NCBI GenBank assembly: GCA_964505215.1
Contig: CAZDGU010000001.1
Coordinates: 434,001 to 498,000 of the forward strand
Reading direction: 5' to 3'
From: Gracilimonas sp964505215
GTDB lineage: Bacteria; Bacteroidota; Rhodothermia; Balneolales; Balneolaceae
DNA length: 64,000 nucleotides
The notes under the pieces are model-generated. The model did no database searches. It saw only the letters and a list, made by a program, of their open reading frames with translations, and had not been told where the DNA came from. The position numbers and the translations under genes were made by a program. Positions 35,754 through 45,430 of the stretch are shown here, piece by piece; position 1 is the first letter of the stretch, and each line of letters begins with the position of its first letter.

Positions 35754-36458
35754 TCAGGCTTGTGCCACGGTTGCTATCATAATTTTACTGCAACCGGCCT
35801 CCCGCAGCCGAGCTGAGAGTTCGAAAGTAGTGGCGCCGGTTGTAAAAACATCATCAATAATAACGCAAATAGTGTTTTCAATGAGTTCCGGTTTTTTCAC
35901 TTTAAAAGCCTCTTTCATATTCTGCCTTCTTTTTTCGAGCGAGAATCCGGTTTGCGTGCGGGTGTTTCTTGTTCTCACTACCGCATCTTTTTTAAGAATA
36001 GGAAGTTGCGTTACCGTTGCCACCCCTTTTGCAATAAAGAAAGCTTGATTGTAGCCTCGGGTTCTCTGCTTTTTGGGGTGAAGGGGAACAGGAATCAGCC
36101 GCACTTTTTTGCTCGCAATCTGCTCAATAAATAATGGGTTCCTCAGCAAACTTTTGCCCAACTGCCGCCCAATATCCTCACCCACGCCCGTTAGGCGATT
36201 GTATTTTAATTGATGCAGTAAATCCTGCAAATGCCCGCCTTTGTCAAAATTCCACAGCGCATGTTGCAGGGCAATACCTTCCGGCAATAAAATATCACTG
36301 CTGGAATGCGTGCCGCCCGAATAGGCTTCCTCAAACTTACTTTCTAAACATTGGCTGCACACAAAGTGTTCGTTTGGGCTCAACCTCAACCCGCAAACCA
36401 CACATACTTTAGGGAAAAGAACTTCTAAAATACCTTCTTTAATGTTTTTCAAAACCAT
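35754..36458 (-). CDS. comF: ComF-family phosphoribosyltransferase-like protein
   Basis: A 234-residue protein with an N-terminal double zinc finger (CVVCGLRL near residue 19 and CSQCLES near 34) and a C-terminal phosphoribosyltransferase fold with VCVIIDDVFTTGATTFELSA as the PRPP loop. RTRGYNQAFFIAKG and TRNTRTQTGFSLEKRRQNM are family blocks. ComF proteins help take up transforming single-stranded DNA. No other competence genes are near. Confidence 0.93.
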   Translation of the reverse strand: MVLKNIKEGILEVLFPKVCVVCGLRLSPNEHFVCSQCLESKFEEAYSGGTHSSSDILLPEGIALQHALWNFDKGGHLQDLLHQLKYNRLTGVGEDIGRQLGKSLLRNPLFIEQIASKKVRLIPVPLHPKKQRTRGYNQAFFIAKGVATVTQLPILKKDAVVRTRNTRTQTGFSLEKRRQNMKEAFKVKKPELIENTICVIIDDVFTTGATTFELSARLREAGCSKIMIATVAQA

Positions 36459-36556
36459 AAGAGTACCTTATTGATAAATGCTAAAAGTTTGCTTTTCCTA
36501 TCACTTTTAATTACTTAGCTTCTTACAATCTCGTAAGCTGAACAAAAAAACATTCT

Positions 36557-37678
36557 ATGTCACTGGGAAAAGACCTTGCTTCCATACGCCAAAGCCAAAA
36601 CCTCACGCTTGAGGATATACAAAATGCAATAAAAATTCCGCTCACTACCTTAAAAAGTATTGAGAATGGAAGCATATTCTCTGATCCGAATAATAACAGG
36701 GCATATATTCGAAGTTTTGTTCGCAGCTATGCCAAAGCATTAAAGCTGGATGATGAACAAATTGTACAGGCTTTAGATGAAATGGAGGCCGGAACTTACA
36801 CCGGGGCATCATTATTTGGTGAAGAACCTTCAGCACAGGAAGAGGCTAAGCAGGAACAGGATGAGTCCACAACAGATCATCCCGTAGATAAAGAGAATAA
36901 AGCAGCAGCATCTCCCAAAAAAGACAAGCCGGTATCAGCCGAGAAACCTGAAGCTGAAGCGGCGGCTCCAAAAAAAGAAACCGATGCGAATCAGGAACCT
37001 ATAAACTGGGCTGACTTAAGCCGGCAGTTTGGCACTCCGGGAAAATCGGCATCCAGAACCTGGGTAGCTATTGTTGTTATTGTACTTATGCTTGCTTTAG
37101 GCGGTGCAGGCATTTATTTCTGGTTTACATCAAGCAACTCGGCGGAGCGCACACCCACAGAAATGGAAGAAACCACACAAATTGATGATAATTTTCAGCA
37201 GAATATACCTCCGCCAATAACGGCCGACACTTCCGCCTCAGAAACTGAAATCACCAATCCAGAAGAAACTTCTCCGGCCCCCACCAACGAGCCTTCTGCT
37301 ATTGAAAGTACAGAAATTACCGAGCTGGACGATACGCTCACTCTTTCAGTTTATGCTGCCTATGGGCAATTAGAACCCGTTCGCGTAACCAGCGACTTGA
37401 ATTGGCGAACCAATCCATTTTGGATGGAACAAGGCGAGGCCTATTATTTCGATTTCAAAGACACGCTATTAGTTCGGGGTCAATACAGCCGCATGTTGCT
37501 TTTATTTAACGGCCATGTGATTGAAAATCCCCGCCAGAATAATTTCGACACCTCGTTTAATTCTATCATGATTACCCGTAGCGTACTTAACAACCCCAAA
37601 TACCTGGCTCCGGCTCCCTCAGAGTTTCCGCTGGATGTTGGCGCACCCGATAGCATTATTTACCGAATTAGACTTTAG
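36557..37678 (+). CDS. RodZ-like HTH-DUF4115 membrane protein
   Basis: A 373-residue protein. Residues 1-70 are a HTH_25 domain (SLGKDLASIRQSQNLTLEDI, then RAYIRSFVRSYAKALKLD). A Pro/Glu/Lys-rich linker leads to one membrane helix at about 167-190 and an extracytoplasmic C-terminal DUF4115-type beta domain. This is the RodZ build, a partner of the MreB cytoskeleton in rod shape maintenance. No mre genes are in the window. It lies 20 bp before ligA. Confidence 0.85.
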   Translation: MSLGKDLASIRQSQNLTLEDIQNAIKIPLTTLKSIENGSIFSDPNNNRAYIRSFVRSYAKALKLDDEQIVQALDEMEAGTYTGASLFGEEPSAQEEAKQEQDESTTDHPVDKENKAAASPKKDKPVSAEKPEAEAAAPKKETDANQEPINWADLSRQFGTPGKSASRTWVAIVVIVLMLALGGAGIYFWFTSSNSAERTPTEMEETTQIDDNFQQNIPPPITADTSASETEITNPEETSPAPTNEPSAIESTEITELDDTLTLSVYAAYGQLEPVRVTSDLNWRTNPFWMEQGEAYYFDFKDTLLVRGQYSRMLLLFNGHVIENPRQNNFDTSFNSIMITRSVLNNPKYLAPAPSEFPLDVGAPDSIIYRIRL

Positions 37679-37698
37679 TATTAGCATTTTTCTTTTCT

Positions 37699-39696
37699 AT
37701 GAATAAAAAAAAAGCAACAAAGCGAGTAGCTGAACTTCGGCAGCTGCTTGAACAAGCAAATAAAGCCTATTACGAAGATGCTCAGCCATTTATAAGCGAT
37801 AAAGAATTTGATGAAGCGCTGCGCGAACTGCATTCTTTAGAGCAAGAATATGATCTGATAACTCCTGAATCTCCTACTCAACGAGTAGGCGGCTCCGTTT
37901 CCTCCGATTTTGAAACCGTCCGGCACCCCGTTCCTCTCCTCAGCCTTGATAATACGTATAACGAAGGCGAGATGAATGATTTTGACCAACGCGTTAAAAA
38001 AATTCTGGGACACGACAACTTTGATTATATGGCAGAGCTCAAGTTTGATGGAGCTTCCCTGCGTTTGCGCTACGAAAACAGGAAACTGGTGCTGGGAGCT
38101 ACTCGCGGCGACGGCCAGCAAGGCGATGACATCACCAACAATGTAAAGACCATTCGTGATATACCGCTCAACCTGCCCCAAAACGCTCCGGATGTGGTGG
38201 AAGTTCGGGGTGAAGCTTACATGGAACGCGAGGCTTTTGCACGCTTAAATCAACACCGTGAGGAACAAGGACTTACCACCTTTGCCAATCCAAGAAACTC
38301 TACCGCCGGCTCGCTGAAAATGCAGGATCCCAAAGCCGTTTCGCAGCGACCTATCCGGTTTTTTGCATTCGATATGCTGCTGGATGATGAAGACGAGTCA
38401 CTCACTCAATCTAAAAAAGCCGAATTACTAAAAGAATTTGGACTTCCGGTGTGCGAGCATCACAAAGTATGTGCTTCCATTGACGAAGTTTATGCTATTA
38501 TTAAAAAGTGGGATGAACTGCGCCACGAGCTGCCCTACGAAACCGATGGCGTGGTTATTAAGGTGAATGAAAGCCGCTATCGGGAAGAATTAGGCACTAC
38601 CTCCAAATTTCCACGCTGGGCCATTGCCTTTAAATTTGAAGCGGAACAGGCAACCACTGTCATTAATGACATTACGCTTCAGGTAGGCCGATTGGGAACC
38701 ATCACCCCCGTAGCCGAACTTGAGCCGGTAGAGCTGGCCGGAACTACCGTAAAGCGAGCTTCGCTGCACAACGAGGATGAAATTCAGCGCAAAGACACCC
38801 GCATTGGCGACACCGTGGTGGTGGAAAAAGCCGGAGAAATTATTCCACAGATTATCAGCGTGGTAAATCCGGATAGAGAAGGCCGGAGTGATGCCTTCAA
38901 GTTTCCAAAAAACTGTCCGGCTTGCGATTCTGAGCTGATTAAATACGAAGGAGAAGTAGCCTGGCGATGCGTAAATCCCACCTGTCCTCCACAAGTACGT
39001 ATTCGTATTGAGCATTTTGCCTCCCGCGATGCCATGGATATTGAAGGGCTTGGAGAATCGGTTGTAGATCAGCTGGTTTCGGAAGGATTGATTACCACCT
39101 ATGCCGATTTGTATGATCTGAAAAAGGAGCACATTATAAAGCTGGAACGCATGGCAGAAAAAAGTGCTCAAAACTTGATAGATGCCATAGAGAAAAGCAA
39201 GAATCAGCCTTTTGAGCGCGTGATTTACGCACTTGGCATTCGCTTTGTGGGCCGAACCGTAGCCAAAGATTTAGCCAATGCCTTTAATACCATGGAGAAA
39301 CTGCAATCTCTTTCTGAAGAAGAGCTGGTTGAAGTAGATTCCATTGGCCCGAGAATTGCGGAATCGGTGGTTGAGTTTTTCAGGATTGAAAAGAATAAAG
39401 CTATTGTAAGTCATCTTGAGGAAAAGGGACTCCGGTTTGAGCAGGAAAAGCAGGAATTAGCCTCCCATATTTTTGAAGGGAAAAGAATCGTTCTCACCGG
39501 CTCGCTCCCCACCTACACCCGAAATGAAGCAAAAGCACTCATCGAAAAGCATGGCGGAAAAACAACTTCTTCGGTAAGCAAGAACACCGATTATGTATTA
39601 GCAGGTGAGTCCGCCGGAAGCAAGCTCGATAAAGCAAATGAGTTGGGAATAAAGGTGTTAAATGAAGTAGAATTCCGGGAAATGATTGGGGAGTGA
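37699..39696 (+). CDS. ligA: NAD+-dependent DNA ligase
   Basis: A 665-residue ligase that seals nicks in replication and repair. The order is the N-terminal Ia domain, adenylation domain with the active Lys115 in ELKFDGASL, OB fold (GRLGTITPVAELEPV), zinc finger (CPACDSELIKY, then CVNPTCPP), helix-hairpin-helix repeats, and a C-terminal BRCT domain from about 588 (FEGKRIVLTGSL). Full length with all domains. Confidence 0.97.
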   Translation: MNKKKATKRVAELRQLLEQANKAYYEDAQPFISDKEFDEALRELHSLEQEYDLITPESPTQRVGGSVSSDFETVRHPVPLLSLDNTYNEGEMNDFDQRVKKILGHDNFDYMAELKFDGASLRLRYENRKLVLGATRGDGQQGDDITNNVKTIRDIPLNLPQNAPDVVEVRGEAYMEREAFARLNQHREEQGLTTFANPRNSTAGSLKMQDPKAVSQRPIRFFAFDMLLDDEDESLTQSKKAELLKEFGLPVCEHHKVCASIDEVYAIIKKWDELRHELPYETDGVVIKVNESRYREELGTTSKFPRWAIAFKFEAEQATTVINDITLQVGRLGTITPVAELEPVELAGTTVKRASLHNEDEIQRKDTRIGDTVVVEKAGEIIPQIISVVNPDREGRSDAFKFPKNCPACDSELIKYEGEVAWRCVNPTCPPQVRIRIEHFASRDAMDIEGLGESVVDQLVSEGLITTYADLYDLKKEHIIKLERMAEKSAQNLIDAIEKSKNQPFERVIYALGIRFVGRTVAKDLANAFNTMEKLQSLSEEELVEVDSIGPRIAESVVEFFRIEKNKAIVSHLEEKGLRFEQEKQELASHIFEGKRIVLTGSLPTYTRNEAKALIEKHGGKTTSSVSKNTDYVLAGESAGSKLDKANELGIKVLNEVEFREMIGE

Positions 39697-39914
39697 ACAT
39701 AAAGCTGATGTAGTGTTTTACTGAAAACAAAATCTACTTTTTGTTGCCCTCGCCTAATTCTTCATCCCGTGCTTGCTTCCCGTATAAGCAAACGAAGCCG
39801 GTGTGACTTTTATCTTTATGTTTCATTATCAGTTAATCTCTTCTAAAGGTTTTTTCTTTATTTTGTAACAAATTACCTTTGAGTTACTCTTTATAATAAA
39901 GGCCGGGAGATTTT
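39697..39914. other. Intergenic region with a putative ECF-type promoter
   Basis: 218 bases between ligA and the PD40 lipoprotein gene. Apart from the promoter motif at 39864-39894 I see no gene and no good terminator. Confidence 0.5.
39864..39894 (+). promoter_or_regulatory. Putative ECF-sigma promoter, copy C
   Basis: TGTAACA (39864-39870), 15 bases, then ACTCTTTAT (39886-39894), 20 bp before the ATG of the PD40 lipoprotein. It is one of five motif copies in the window with identical spacing, the others being near the ECF sigma/CHAT locus. Confidence 0.6.
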
Positions 39915-40856
39915 ATGAAAAACCTTACTCTTTTACTCCTCATAATATCCACATTGCTGCTTTCCGGTTGCCATGTAACTGATGAAAAAGAGGACGATGA
40001 TGGCGGCACTGCGATTAATCTGCCCCCACCAACTTATCAGGAGTTTCCACGCTGGAGTCCCGATGGGAAAACAATTTTATATTATCATTCCGGTCTTCAG
40101 TTATTTGATCCTGACAATGATAAGTCTTTACATAATCCTGATTCTACTGGGATTTGGGCTATGGACTCAAATGGCAACAATCACAGAAAAATCCTTAACG
40201 CCGTTTATGCGGATTGGAGCCCTGATGGGGAGTGGATTGTCTATGTAGCAGGCGCCCAAATTTTTAAAGCTCATTTTAATGGAGAAACTATTGACACCGT
40301 TAGTATTGAGCAACTAACTTTTGATGGGCGTAATTTTTTTCCTTCATGGAGCCCTGATGGGGAATGGATTGCTTATGATCGCTCTTTAGAAGATGAAACA
40401 GGGCCTGGAGGTGTATGGAGAATGAATACAGATGGAAAGGAAAAAGAAAATCTTTTTGGAGGAGCTTTTCCTGTTTGGCATCCAAGTGGTACTTCAATAT
40501 TAGCAGTTATTGGTACTAGCGCCACAAGTGTATGGAAGCGTTTTAAAATTTATAAAATAAATAATGGGCCTACTGAAATATTAGATGCAGTGGTTGATGC
40601 TGATAATCGTTATCCCAGATACTCTCCAGACGGCACGCAAATAGTATTTCATTCGGATGCGCAAATATGGGTCATGAATGAGAATGGAAGTAAATTAACA
40701 CAATTAACCTTTAACGAGTTAGGCCGCATGCCTGATTGGTCTCCCGATGGTAGCCAGATTATATATATAGGACCAAAGGGGACTATTTGGGTAATGGCCA
40801 GTAACGGAAATAACCAAAGACCCTTAACTACCAGACCTGAAGGCGAGATTAATTAG
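39915..40856 (+). CDS. PD40/TolB-like beta-propeller lipoprotein
   Basis: A 313-residue lipoprotein: signal peptide MKNLTLLLLIISTLLLSGC with the lipidated Cys at 19. The mature part is a row of WD40-like PD40 repeats, seen as recurring PRWSPDGKTI, ADWSPDGEWI, PSWSPDGEWI, PRYSPDGTQI and PDWSPDGSQI units, forming a propeller as in TolB. It probably binds other envelope proteins or peptides. It is preceded by motif copy C and followed 196 bp later by a sorted subtilisin, so it may belong to the ECF regulon proposed here. Confidence 0.85.
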   Translation: MKNLTLLLLIISTLLLSGCHVTDEKEDDDGGTAINLPPPTYQEFPRWSPDGKTILYYHSGLQLFDPDNDKSLHNPDSTGIWAMDSNGNNHRKILNAVYADWSPDGEWIVYVAGAQIFKAHFNGETIDTVSIEQLTFDGRNFFPSWSPDGEWIAYDRSLEDETGPGGVWRMNTDGKEKENLFGGAFPVWHPSGTSILAVIGTSATSVWKRFKIYKINNGPTEILDAVVDADNRYPRYSPDGTQIVFHSDAQIWVMNENGSKLTQLTFNELGRMPDWSPDGSQIIYIGPKGTIWVMASNGNNQRPLTTRPEGEIN

Positions 40857-40900
40857 GGCTTCAAAAGAAAGATAAGGAAGGAATGAACTTGTACTAAAAA

Positions 40901-40990
40901 CCGCTGATGTACGGAAATACACCAGCGGCTAACTTGCAAAATAAGAGGCTCTGTACCTATTGCTTATTTTATTGGCAATAGTACCTTCTT
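40901..40990 (+). terminator. Two hairpins between the PD40 and subtilase genes
   Basis: CCGCTGATGTA (40901-40911) pairs with TACACCAGCGG (40918-40928), one mismatch. Then CTATTGC (40957-40963) pairs with GCAATAG (40975-40981), followed by a pyrimidine run with six T near 40988. One or both may end the PD40 transcript. Confidence 0.45.
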
Positions 40991-41052
40991 TTTTGCGGGT
41001 GAATTGTAGCAAGAAAAACGAAATAATACAATTAACCTTAAGAGGTAATATC

Positions 41053-43380
41053 ATGCATCAATTACATTCAAAAAAAGTCAAACTTACAATCGGGTTGCTA
41101 TTTCTATTTGTTTTAGCAATCGGAAATTATGGTTTTGCAAACGCTCAGAAAACAAAGCCGGAACAAGAGCTTATAGTTCAGTTTAAATCTAATATGGTTG
41201 AGCTTCCTTTAGGCTTAAGAACCGTTTCATTGCTCCAACCGGTGTCGTTCCTTTCCTCAGAGCTTCAAGCCAAGCTCAGGGAGCAAGGGGCAGAGACTCT
41301 TTCAAAAGCTTTTCCTGAATTTTCATTATCAGACACTTTGAAAATTTCCAGAACTGGAGAGAAGGTTCGGCTACCAGATTTATCTCAAATATACGTGCTA
41401 AAACTCCGATCTGATATGAATAGAAAAAATGCATTAGACTCTTTACAAAAAATGTCCGAGATAATTTTTATTGAGCCTAATGGAAGCGCTATCAGCCAGG
41501 TTGTTAACCCAGATGATCCAAGATTTGATAATCCTTCCAGCCCCGGCTCAGGAGGTGAACAATGGAATTTATTAAATACTGGACAGAATTCAGGAACTAA
41601 TAACGCAGATATTGATGCTTCTGAAGCTTGGAGTATTACAAAAGGAAGCAGTAACACGAACATTGCGATAATAGATTATGGTATTCTTTCTACTCATGAA
41701 GACTTAAGTGGTAAAGTAACAGGAGATGCTATTTCTTCTGACCATGGGACACACGTGGCAGGTATTGCAGCTGCCAAAACAGATAACGGCAAAGGAATTG
41801 CAGGGATAGATTGGAATGCCCAAATTATAAATGAAGTAATTGGAGGTGATCCTGCTACGTCTGGCGCAATTTTGAGCGCAATTAACAGAGGAGCAGATAT
41901 TATTAATAGTAGTTTTGCCCTTTGTTCAAATTGCTATAATCAAATTCCAACACCTCGTTATTCTACCCTAGTAAGAAGAGCTTATGCCAATGCATACAAA
42001 ATGAACTTAGTATCTGCCGCATCCATGGGAAATTATAATACATCAAACGTATATTATCCTGTCGGTTTTGGACAAGGTATGATTGCTGTTGGTGCAACCA
42101 ATCGTAATGATACCCGATGGGAATGGAACAGTAGTCAGGGTTCTAATATTGGAAACCATATAGATGTAGTAGCACCTGGTGAAGATATCACAAGTACCAT
42201 AAACAATGGTGGGTATGCAGTTTACACAGGAACCTCTATGGCTTCTCCACATATCGCAGGAATAGCAGGCCTTTTATTAGCAAAGAATTCCAGTCTCTAT
42301 AATGACGACATTGAACAACTCATCCGTTTAAGTGCGGAAAAAGTTCGGCAAGACTTGTATACATATAATTCAAATGGTTGGAATACTGAAATGGGCCACG
42401 GCCGCGTGAACGCCCACCAAGCCCTGCTGCGCCTGCAAAGTCCCTATGTACTAAACCACCATACAGCAACGGGTGGTTATGTGGCTAATGTAACTCAGGA
42501 AACCAAAATATTCTATGATACCCCGGGTCTTTCAGATGGGCAGTATGTAGTAAAGCGAAACGAGGTTAGAAAATCAGTGAGTTTCCCGTATATGAGCGAA
42601 GTACATGTTTGGGGAAGAGGAGTGGCCACCAACGGCTATTCCATTGCCAACCCAAACTTTGCCATGGGCTGGAATGCTCCGGTTTCGGTTACAAACAACA
42701 GTGCAGTGCTAAAAACATATGTGTATGAAGTATGGACAGAGTTGGGCCAACGAATTGGCTGGTTCCCCACCTCGCCTTCCAATGCCACTTTTGCCTACAC
42801 CGTACATGGAAAGCCCGGAACCCCACCCATGTCTGTTTACTTAAGCGGCCTCAGCCATATACCTGCCGGCACTGTTGCAAAATATACCGCCGTTGTATCT
42901 AATGGGGTTTCGCCCTTTAGTTACCAGTGGAAACGGAATGGAATTAACGTTGGTACTAATAGCATTTATTACCTTCCTACCGAGCCCACGGATTCCGGCC
43001 CGCTCACGCTTTCAGTTACGGTTACCGATGCTAATAATAAAGTTGCTTCTGATAATATCACGGTATTCGTTGACCCTTACCTAAATCAGGCTAATACGCC
43101 ACAGGAATTTACTTTATCCGAAAACTACCCCAACCCCTTCAACCCCACCACTCAAATAAGCTATGCGCTGCCCGAAGTGGCCGATGTTACTATTACGGTG
43201 TATAACATTATGGGGCAGCAGGTAGCTACGCTGGTTAACACCTCAATGAGTGCCGGTTTCCATAATGTAAATTTTGACGCCTCAAACGTATCCAGCGGAA
43301 TATATATAGCCCGCATGGTTGCGAGAGGCCAAAGCGGAGATACCTTTACCAAAGAGCTGAAAATGCAGCTGATTAAATAA
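41053..43380 (+). CDS. Secreted subtilisin (S8 family) with C-terminal T9SS-type sorting domain
   Basis: 775 residues from the ATG at 41053, chosen over an in-frame ATG at 40960 because AGAGG stands just upstream and MHQLHSKKVKLTIGLLFLF begins a signal peptide (cleavage near NAQ, residue 32). A propeptide-like region (35-150) precedes the S8 domain: Asp208 in AIIDYG, His231 in HGTHVAG, Ser395 in GTSMASPHIAG. After about 445 come Ig-like domains and a sorting tail with SENYPNPFNPTTQISYALPE. The protease is presumably secreted and surface-linked. DNA composition changes sharply near 42390. Confidence 0.9.
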   Translation: MHQLHSKKVKLTIGLLFLFVLAIGNYGFANAQKTKPEQELIVQFKSNMVELPLGLRTVSLLQPVSFLSSELQAKLREQGAETLSKAFPEFSLSDTLKISRTGEKVRLPDLSQIYVLKLRSDMNRKNALDSLQKMSEIIFIEPNGSAISQVVNPDDPRFDNPSSPGSGGEQWNLLNTGQNSGTNNADIDASEAWSITKGSSNTNIAIIDYGILSTHEDLSGKVTGDAISSDHGTHVAGIAAAKTDNGKGIAGIDWNAQIINEVIGGDPATSGAILSAINRGADIINSSFALCSNCYNQIPTPRYSTLVRRAYANAYKMNLVSAASMGNYNTSNVYYPVGFGQGMIAVGATNRNDTRWEWNSSQGSNIGNHIDVVAPGEDITSTINNGGYAVYTGTSMASPHIAGIAGLLLAKNSSLYNDDIEQLIRLSAEKVRQDLYTYNSNGWNTEMGHGRVNAHQALLRLQSPYVLNHHTATGGYVANVTQETKIFYDTPGLSDGQYVVKRNEVRKSVSFPYMSEVHVWGRGVATNGYSIANPNFAMGWNAPVSVTNNSAVLKTYVYEVWTELGQRIGWFPTSPSNATFAYTVHGKPGTPPMSVYLSGLSHIPAGTVAKYTAVVSNGVSPFSYQWKRNGINVGTNSIYYLPTEPTDSGPLTLSVTVTDANNKVASDNITVFVDPYLNQANTPQEFTLSENYPNPFNPTTQISYALPEVADVTITVYNIMGQQVATLVNTSMSAGFHNVNFDASNVSSGIYIARMVARGQSGDTFTKELKMQLIK

Positions 43381-43741
43381 CGTTTTTCCTTGTGCAGGCG
43401 AACACAGCAAAGAGTTGGGGCGAATGAAGCAACCGCATCAATGGCCCCACTTTGCTTGTCCTTTCGAGCGGAGCTTTCCCCGACCTCAGCGGGCAAACGG
43501 AGCCGAGAAATCTACAAGCGTGATAAGGGCTTTTACCTGTTCAGATTTCTCGGCTCCTTTCGCTCGAAAAGACAAAAAGGGTGAGTGGGTTTTGTTTTTA
43601 AACCTTACGAAATCCGATAAAAAATCGGCAAATAACCGGATCCTTTGATGGAAGTACCCAAATCATTCCATCACTCTAAACTCTCCTCTCATCCCTAAAA
43701 TTTCCTATCTTCCAAAAAAAATCACTTAAGCCCTGCGGTAT
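43381..43741. other. Intergenic stretch with nested inverted repeat
   Basis: 361 bases after the subtilase. No gene is supported; it is dominated by the element at 43457-43574 and then AT-rich DNA (43600-43741) that should contain the ald promoter. Confidence 0.5.
43457..43574. repeat. Nested inverted-repeat intergenic element
   Basis: Outer arms TGTCCTTTCGAGCG (43457-43470) and CGCTCGAAAAGACA (43561-43574) pair with one mismatch; inner arms GGAGCCGAGAAATCT (43499-43513) and AGATTTCTCGGCTCC (43543-43557) are perfect over 15 bp. The words TCGAGCG and GAGAAATCT belong to a repeat type common between genes in Bacteroidota relatives. It could fold as RNA or be a MITE-like element. Confidence 0.75.
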
Positions 43742-44956
43742 ATGGATATCAAACCACTGGACACAGAACAAATTGGATTAAAAACGCTGGAAAAGCATCT
43801 GATGCGTTCGAAATCTGAAGTTTCTCTTAAAATCGGAATTCCAAAAGAAATTTCTAACGATGAACGGCGCATTACACTAACGCCCGGCGGTGTTTCTGTT
43901 CTCAAAGCAAACGGGCACGATGTTTTTATAGAAAAAGGTGCCGGAGAAAACGCTTCTTTTTCAGATACAGAATATGCCGATGCGGGAGCTGAAATTGCTT
44001 ACTCTGCCAGTGATGTATTCAAGAAATCAGATCTCGTGCTGAAGATTGCGCCGCTTATGGAATCTGAATTTGAGCTTTTAGAGCCCGATCAGGCCCTTAT
44101 TTCTGCATTACATATGGGAAGCCAAACCAAGAAATACCTGAATACGCTCACCCAAAAATCTATTACAGGAATTGGGTATGAATTTATTCGCGGAGAAGAC
44201 AAAGAGTTCCCTATTGTGCGCATGATGCATGAAATCACGGGGTCGATGTCGGTACAAATTGCTGCTCATTATCTGGAAAGTAACAGTGGCGGACAAGGTA
44301 TTATGTTAGGGGGGATTTCGGGCGTTCCTCCCGCTACGGTTGTAATTTTAGGAGCCGGAATAACCGGCGAATATGCTGCCCGAACGGCTCTTGGATACGG
44401 CGCTCAGGTTTTTGTAATGGATACCGACTTAGCGGCACTCCGCCGCCTGGAAAATGCTTTAGATCGACGAATTATCACGGCAGTGGCCAATCACCAGTAT
44501 CTAAGCTCGGCTCTTGAAGTTGCCGATATAATTATTGGAGCGGCTATGTCGGAGGGAAATCGCTCGCCTTGCTGGGTTACCGACGAGATGGTAGCCTCCA
44601 TGAAAGCAGGAAGCGTAATTGTAGATACGGTAATTGATCAGGGCGGATGTGTTGCTACCAGCAGGCCCACAACGCACTCAAATCCGGTATTTACTGAGTA
44701 TGATGTCATTCATTACTGCGTGCCCAACATACCCGCAAACGTACCGCGTACAGCTACTTATGCACTAAATAATGTACTGGTACCTTATATACTTTCTATC
44801 GGGAATGCAGGCGGTGTGAATGAGTGCTTGTGGGAAAACGTAGCCCTCAGAAATGGTACTTATGCTTACAAAAAGAACATCACCAAAAAAACGCTGGCAG
44901 AAATGTTTGATATGCCCTACCGAGAAATTGAAATGCTGATTGCTTCACAAATTTAG
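43742..44956 (+). CDS. ald: Alanine dehydrogenase
   Basis: A 404-residue enzyme for reversible oxidative deamination of L-alanine to pyruvate with NAD+. KIGIPKEISNDERRITLTPG marks the domain start; the Rossmann motif is ILGAGITGEYAARTALGYGA; VIDQGGCVATSRPTTHSNP and YCVPNIPANVPRTATYALNN close the active site. The N-terminus is about 28 residues longer than usual, and a downstream start is possible. A Na+:alanine symporter gene lies near the window end. Confidence 0.93.
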   Translation: MDIKPLDTEQIGLKTLEKHLMRSKSEVSLKIGIPKEISNDERRITLTPGGVSVLKANGHDVFIEKGAGENASFSDTEYADAGAEIAYSASDVFKKSDLVLKIAPLMESEFELLEPDQALISALHMGSQTKKYLNTLTQKSITGIGYEFIRGEDKEFPIVRMMHEITGSMSVQIAAHYLESNSGGQGIMLGGISGVPPATVVILGAGITGEYAARTALGYGAQVFVMDTDLAALRRLENALDRRIITAVANHQYLSSALEVADIIIGAAMSEGNRSPCWVTDEMVASMKAGSVIVDTVIDQGGCVATSRPTTHSNPVFTEYDVIHYCVPNIPANVPRTATYALNNVLVPYILSIGNAGGVNECLWENVALRNGTYAYKKNITKKTLAEMFDMPYREIEMLIASQI

Positions 44957-45338
44957 ATTCTTGTCTGAACTGAATGAACATAATTATAAACGCATTTCTA
45001 TAATAAACTGGCTGCTGACTGCACCTTTAATGGTTCTTTTTGCCTGGCCGTACTTCTATGGGGCCGGCTTACTGGCAATCTCTGATACGCTTCGCTATAT
45101 CGGTGCCTTTATTTTCGCCATCCCGTTTATGCTTACTATTTTACACGGACACGTAACCATGGCATTAGGCTTGGTTCACCGGCATCACTATTACCGCTGG
45201 ATGTCCGAAGACCGCCCTCTTACCTACGGGCTCTTTTTTCACCCCACTTTTGTAAAAACCCGCTTTCGTTTAATTTTGTTGATGGTGAGCCTGCTCTTAT
45301 TGCCCATCGGTTATTTATTACAAACGCAGGGCTTATAA
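44940..45338 (+). CDS. Small membrane protein of unknown function
   Basis: Up to 132 residues, overlapping the end of ald by 17 bp if the TTG at 44940 is used; a TTG at 44961 is an alternative and no ATG fits. It has three membrane helices (about 23-40, 47-70, 109-127) with the short His-rich loop HRHHYYRWMSEDRP between the last two. No family is recognised. Co-transcription with ald is likely. Confidence 0.65.
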   Translation: MLHKFRFLSELNEHNYKRISIINWLLTAPLMVLFAWPYFYGAGLLAISDTLRYIGAFIFAIPFMLTILHGHVTMALGLVHRHHYYRWMSEDRPLTYGLFFHPTFVKTRFRLILLMVSLLLLPIGYLLQTQGL

Positions 45339-45430
45339 GAGTTCGTTTTTAGCCAAGCTTATTAAAACAAGATGAAGCAATCCCTTGCTGAGGAATGGAT
45401 AAACATCAGAATTCAAAAAGCTGTTAATTA

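Noticed and set aside
40960..41052. Upstream ATG for the subtilase
   Set aside because: It lies inside a hairpin and would put a second hydrophobic segment before the clear signal peptide; the ATG at 41053 has an AGAGG site.
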